This document shows positions 7,651-10,541 of a stretch of 10,541 nt of DNA, one piece after another (positions within the stretch are counted from its first letter, which is position 1; the number at the start of each line of letters is the position of its first letter). The notes under the pieces were generated by a model. The model was given only the letters and a program-made list of their open reading frames with translations. It was not told where the DNA came from and ran no database searches. The position numbers and the translations under genes were made by a program. Location: the NCBI GenBank assembly GCA_910588565.1, contig CAJUPF010000088.1:1-10541 (forward strand), read 5' to 3'. The stretch is from an uncultured Lachnospiraceae bacterium (lineage in GTDB: Bacteria; Bacillota; Clostridia; Lachnospirales; Lachnospiraceae).

Positions 7651-8004
7651 ATGAATATGGGAATTAACGGCATTTCGGCGATGGCGGATCAGATAAGCAG
7701 TTCCGCATATAGCAGCAAGGCCAGTGCGCTGCAGGACAGACTGGGCGGAGATCTTTCTTCCGCTACAGATGAAGAACTGATGGATGTATGTAAGGAGTTT
7801 GAAGCATATTTTGTGGAGCAGGTTCTGAAAGAGGTAGAGAAGACGATTCCAAAGGATGAGGAAGAAGATGCCTCTATGTCGCAGCTGACGGATTATTTTA
7901 AGGAAGAAATGATTCAGACGCTTGCGGATGAAGTTTGTGAACAGCAGGAATTGGGTCTGGCACAGCAGATGTATGAGCAGATGAAACGGAATTATTCCTT
8001 ATAA
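7651..8004 (+). CDS. flgJ: Stand-alone flagellar rod-binding protein (FlgJ N-terminal domain)
   Basis: This small 117-residue acidic protein matches the rod-binding half of FlgJ, which caps and helps assemble the flagellar rod. A polar, low-complexity N-terminus (about 1-38) precedes the core. The core contains CKEFEAYFVEQVLKEVEK, the position of the conserved helix that in FlgJ reads EFE(x)FVxxMLK, then an acidic linker, and then QELGLAQQMYEQM, equivalent to the GLA-type C-terminal motif. The muramidase domain of enteric FlgJ is absent, so opening of the peptidoglycan for rod passage must depend on another enzyme. Two cysteines, one in each helical part, are unusual for an exported flagellar protein. 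It is the last gene of the rod operon, 50 bases after the FlgG-type gene, and a strong terminator follows 36 bases later. The identification rests on these motifs plus context. Confidence 0.82.
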   Translation: MNMGINGISAMADQISSSAYSSKASALQDRLGGDLSSATDEELMDVCKEFEAYFVEQVLKEVEKTIPKDEEEDASMSQLTDYFKEEMIQTLADEVCEQQELGLAQQMYEQMKRNYSL

Positions 8005-8018
8005 GATATAATTTTGGT

Positions 8019-8027
8019 TGTTATGAT
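8019..8027 (+). promoter_or_regulatory. Possible extended -10 promoter element before the terminator hairpin
   Basis: TGTTATGAT (8019-8027) resembles an extended -10 element (TGn plus TATGAT, five of six bases). The -35 region at 7999-8004 is poor. A transcript from here would begin near 8034 and run straight into the terminator hairpin. It could be a weak recD2 promoter, but it may also be chance in AT-rich DNA. Confidence 0.22.
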
Positions 8028-8039
8028 ACAAGAGAGCAG

Positions 8040-8077
8040 ATATTGGATGTATGAGGTTTCGTACATCCAATATTTTT
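8040..8077 (+). terminator. Intrinsic (rho-independent) terminator of the flagellar rod operon
   Basis: Bases 8040-8054 pair with 8059-8073 over 15 bp, including a perfect 12-bp outer arm (ATATTGGATGTA with TACATCCAATAT) and one T-G wobble inside. The loop is GGTT, and a run of five T follows at 8073-8077. The stem is long but AT-rich. It begins 36 bases after the rod-binding gene stops, so it should end the flagellar transcript and insulate recD2. Confidence 0.85.
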
Positions 8078-8134
8078 GTGTTACAGGAGAGATATCAGAT
8101 TCTTTGTTCTTGGCTGGCACAGCAGGCGCGTCAG

Positions 8135-8141
8135 AAGGAGG
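8135..8141 (+). promoter_or_regulatory. Ribosome binding site deciding the recD2 start
   Basis: AAGGAGG lies five bases before the ATG at 8147. The in-frame ATG at 8051 is inside the terminator hairpin and has no ribosome binding site, so 8147 is preferred. Confidence 0.85.
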
Positions 8142-8146
8142 AAATA

Positions 8147-10333
8147 ATGGAAGTACTCAAAGGCTACGTGGAGCATATTATTTTTCGGAATCCGGACAAT
8201 GGATATACGGTGTTTGAGATGGTAAGCGAAGAGGAAGAAATCACTTGTGTGGGAACGTTTCCGATTATCAGCGAGGGGGAAAATATCAAAGCATCCGGGG
8301 AATACAAAGAACATCCGATGTATGGAAAGCAGTTTTCCATACAGGAACTGGAAGAATGTGAACCTGAGGATGAGATTTCCATAGAACGGTATCTGGGTTC
8401 GGGGGATATCAGGGGGATTGGAAAAGCCTTGGCGGCAAGAATTGTACGGCGGTTTAAAAAGGATACCTTCCGTATTATGGAAGAAGAGCCGGAGCGTCTG
8501 GCTGAGGTAAAGGGGATCAGTGAGCGCAAGGCGATGGAGATTTCGGCGCAGGTAATGGAGAAGCGGGAGCTTCGGCAGGCGATGATTTTTTTGCAGCAGT
8601 ATGGAATATCTGTGAATCTGGCAGTGAAAATCTATCGTACGTATCAGCAGGATGTTTACCGGATTATAAAAGAAAATCCGTATCAGCTTGCGGATGATAT
8701 ACAGGGGGTGGGGTTTAAAATTGCTGATGAGATTGCCGCGAAAGCGGGAATTCGCATGGATTCTGAATTTCGGGTGAAAAGCGGTGTGTTATACAGCCTG
8801 CTTCTGGCAGCGTCGGAGGGGCATACCTGTCTTCCGAAAGAGGAACTGACAGTAAAAGCGGCTAAACTTTTGGAAGCAGATGCAGCGTTGATTGAAAAGC
8901 AGTATATGGATCTTGCAATTGAAAAAAAGATTATAGTAAAGGGAGAGCGTATTTATGGGGCGGCTTATTACTATATGGAAGTTTCTGTTGCCGCACGGCT
9001 GCGGTCGTTGAATATTAAATTGGATGTTCCGGAGATAGAGATAAGCAGACGAATCCGTCAGATTGAAAAGCAGAGTGGGATGGAACCGGATGAAATGCAG
9101 ATGCTTGCGGTAAAAGAGGCGGTGACAAGCGGGGTTTTGATTATTACCGGCGGGCCTGGTACTGGCAAAACGACGACGATCAATGCGATTATCCGGTACT
9201 TTGAACTGGAAGGAATGGACATTTCTCTGGCTGCGCCTACCGGACGGGCAGCAAAGCGGATGAGTGAAACGACAGGCTATGAAGCGAAAACGATTCACCG
9301 CCTGCTGGAATTGAACGGAGGATTGGAAGATAGCGTGGGATTTTCCAGAAATGAGGAATATCCGTTAGAGACAGATGTGGTGATTATCGATGAAATGTCT
9401 ATGGTGGATATTAGTCTGATGCATGCGTTGTTAAAAGCGGTTGTAGCAGGAACAAGACTGATCCTTGTCGGAGATGTCAATCAGCTTCCCAGCGTGGGAC
9501 CGGGCAGTGTGTTAAAGGATATGATTGATTCCGGTGTGTTTCCGGTGGTGATGCTCAGAAAGATTTTCCGGCAGGCGGCGAAAAGCGATATTATTCTGAA
9601 TGCCCATAGAATTCACGATGGGAAAGAAGTGGCGTTGGATAATAAAAGTATGGATTTTTTCTTCCTCAAAAGATATGATGCGGATACGATTATCAATGTG
9701 ACGCTTCAGCTGATCATTCAGAAGCTGCCAAGGTTTGTAGACGCTTCTCCGTTTGAAATTCAGGTGCTTACACCAATGCGGAAAGGATTGCTTGGGGTGG
9801 AGCGGCTGAACGGGATTTTGCAGCAGTATCTGAATCCGAAATCGGCAGATAAGAAGGAGAAAGAATATGGCAGCCGTATCTTTCGCGAGGGGGATAAGGT
9901 GATGCAGACGAAAAATAATTATCAGATTGAGTGGGAAATCAGCGGAACGTATGGAATAGCGGTTGAGAGAGGGCTGGGTGTGTTTAATGGAGATATGGGG
10001 ATTATCAGGGAGATCAATGAGTATGCGCAGACAATGACGGTGGAGTTTGATGAAGGGCGCAGGGTTGCGTATTCGATGAAGAATTTGGAGGAGCTGGAGC
10101 TGGCGTATGCAGTGACAATTCATAAATCCCAGGGATCGGAGTATCCGGCGGTTGTGATTCCGTTGCTGAACGGGCCGAGGATGCTGATGAACCGGAACTT
10201 ACTTTATACGGCGGTTACAAGGGCCAGGAAGTGTGTTGCGCTGGTGGGGGATGAGCGTACGTTTTATGGGATGGTGGAAAATACGAGGCAGCAGGAACGG
10301 TATTCGGGGCTGGTGGAGGAGATACGGGTGTAG
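8147..10333 (+). CDS. recD2: RecD2-type ATP-dependent DNA helicase (RecD/TraA family)
   Basis: RecD2 is a superfamily 1B 5'-3' DNA helicase found in bacteria independently of RecB and RecC, with roles in repair and fork stability. The 728-residue length fits the family. The N-terminal part has helix-hairpin-helix-like segments, with IRGIGKALA, VKGISERKA and IQGVGFKIAD marking successive turns. The motor follows. Walker A GGPGTGKTT is at residues 335-343 (K341). Motif II DEMSMVD is at 415-421. Motif III GDVNQLPSVGPG is at 442-453. The C-terminal motif TIHKSQG is at 657-663 and the arginine-finger motif TAVTRAR at 688-694. All catalytic motifs are intact and the stop is TAG at 10331. The start at 8147 gives MEVLKGYVEHIIF, the usual RecD2 opening, with a good ribosome binding site. 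The gene is separated from the flagellar operon by a terminator, and no strong promoter is visible in 8078-8146. No functional link to flagella is implied. Confidence 0.94.
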   Translation: MEVLKGYVEHIIFRNPDNGYTVFEMVSEEEEITCVGTFPIISEGENIKASGEYKEHPMYGKQFSIQELEECEPEDEISIERYLGSGDIRGIGKALAARIVRRFKKDTFRIMEEEPERLAEVKGISERKAMEISAQVMEKRELRQAMIFLQQYGISVNLAVKIYRTYQQDVYRIIKENPYQLADDIQGVGFKIADEIAAKAGIRMDSEFRVKSGVLYSLLLAASEGHTCLPKEELTVKAAKLLEADAALIEKQYMDLAIEKKIIVKGERIYGAAYYYMEVSVAARLRSLNIKLDVPEIEISRRIRQIEKQSGMEPDEMQMLAVKEAVTSGVLIITGGPGTGKTTTINAIIRYFELEGMDISLAAPTGRAAKRMSETTGYEAKTIHRLLELNGGLEDSVGFSRNEEYPLETDVVIIDEMSMVDISLMHALLKAVVAGTRLILVGDVNQLPSVGPGSVLKDMIDSGVFPVVMLRKIFRQAAKSDIILNAHRIHDGKEVALDNKSMDFFFLKRYDADTIINVTLQLIIQKLPRFVDASPFEIQVLTPMRKGLLGVERLNGILQQYLNPKSADKKEKEYGSRIFREGDKVMQTKNNYQIEWEISGTYGIAVERGLGVFNGDMGIIREINEYAQTMTVEFDEGRRVAYSMKNLEELELAYAVTIHKSQGSEYPAVVIPLLNGPRMLMNRNLLYTAVTRARKCVALVGDERTFYGMVENTRQQERYSGLVEEIRV

Positions 10334-10398
10334 AGCTTCAAAGGCGACGCGCAGAGGAGGGAGCATATTAGTATTGGTTGTGGTTGCGATGTGGATAT
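10334..10398. other. Intergenic stretch after recD2
   Basis: About 65 bases with no terminator-like hairpin directly after the recD2 stop. A GAGGAGGG run at 10354-10361 looks like a ribosome binding site, but no ATG or GTG open frame of useful length follows. It may be the edge of the structured repeat block that begins at 10399. Confidence 0.4.
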
Positions 10399-10541
10399 GA
10401 ATCCGGTTCCTTTGCCGCAGGCAAACTTTAAATGAGCCGGATTCTGTAACAGCGAAGCCGGAAGGCTGAACTGTAACTGAACTGTTGTTACATTTCACAC
10501 CCACGCCAGTTTTGGCGAATATTTCGTATCGTCTGGTGTGA
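10399..10541. repeat. Block of three consecutive nested-hairpin palindromes
   Basis: Three adjoining elements of 46, 48 and 47 bp share one architecture: an outer stem, a smaller hairpin close to its 5' arm, then an unpaired 3' segment. Element A: 10399-10409 pairs with 10434-10444 (GAATCCGG/CCGGATTC plus three more pairs), enclosing TTTGCC-GCA-GGCAAA (10411-10425). Element B: 10445-10454 pairs with 10483-10492 (TGTAACA/TGTTACA plus three pairs, two of them wobble), enclosing AGCC-GGAA-GGCT (10456-10467). Element C: TCACACC (10495-10501) pairs with GGTGTGA (10535-10541), enclosing CGCCA-GTTT-TGGCG (10504-10517). The last arm ends exactly at the window edge, so the block may continue. No T-run follows, which argues against a plain terminator. 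It could be a dispersed intergenic repeat, a MITE-like element or a structured RNA on either strand. I do not recognise a named family. Confidence 0.6.

Noticed and set aside
9512..10123. Minus-strand open frame (203 codons) antisense to recD2
   Set aside because: It lies entirely under conserved helicase motifs on the plus strand, has a biased His/Leu/Ile/Arg composition, and no family is recognisable.
10354..10434. Ribosome-site-like GAGGAGGG followed by short open frames after recD2
   Set aside because: The frames that follow start with non-standard or weak codons and stop within about 25 codons, ending inside hairpin A. There is no evidence of a real gene.
10199..10504. Minus-strand open frame (101 codons) running from the structured block into recD2
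   Set aside because: It overlaps the recD2 C-terminal motif VI and the nested hairpins, and its composition resembles translated repeat DNA. No ribosome binding site or domain supports it.
1..10541. CRISPR array, insertion sequence, tRNA or phage attachment site
   Set aside because: No regularly spaced identical repeats, transposase motifs, cloverleaf genes or direct-repeat boundaries were found by reading both strands.

Overview
The window reads as chromosomal DNA from a motile, low-to-moderate GC Gram-positive bacterium of the class Clostridia, most likely family Lachnospiraceae. The taxonomic call is an inference from gene order, protein character, strong AGGAGG-type ribosome binding sites and a Firmicutes-style flagellar sigma-28 promoter. 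All six confidently called genes lie on the plus strand. No mobile element, CRISPR array, tRNA or rRNA is visible.

Bases 1-4650 hold the nucleotide excision repair pair uvrB-uvrA. uvrB is cut by the left edge and lacks about its first 74 residues, including Walker A. uvrA is complete, 40 bp downstream, and probably cotranscribed. Bases 4651-4800 carry a near-consensus sigma-A promoter for an MreB/Mbl-type bacterial actin (4801-5796).

Bases 5797-8077 form a small flagellar rod operon: an FlhO/FlgF-type rod protein, an FlhP/FlgG-type distal rod protein, and a stand-alone rod-binding protein equivalent to the N-terminal half of FlgJ. The order mbl-flhO-flhP matches Bacillus subtilis. A clear sigma-28 (SigD/FliA) promoter overlaps the stop codon of the actin gene, so the cell-shape gene and the rod genes are adjacent but probably under different sigma factors. 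The operon ends in a strong intrinsic terminator (8040-8077).

Bases 8147-10333 encode a RecD2-type helicase. Its start should be placed at 8147, not at an upstream ATG inside the terminator hairpin. The final 208 bases (10334-10541) hold no convincing gene. They contain three consecutive imperfect palindromes of 46-48 bp, each an outer stem enclosing a smaller 5'-offset hairpin. This structured intergenic block runs off the window and is the least explained part of the sequence.

The protein genes are familiar families. The points worth checking are the terminal structured block, the sigma-28 promoter at the mbl-flhO junction, and possible leader structures upstream of flhO and recD2.
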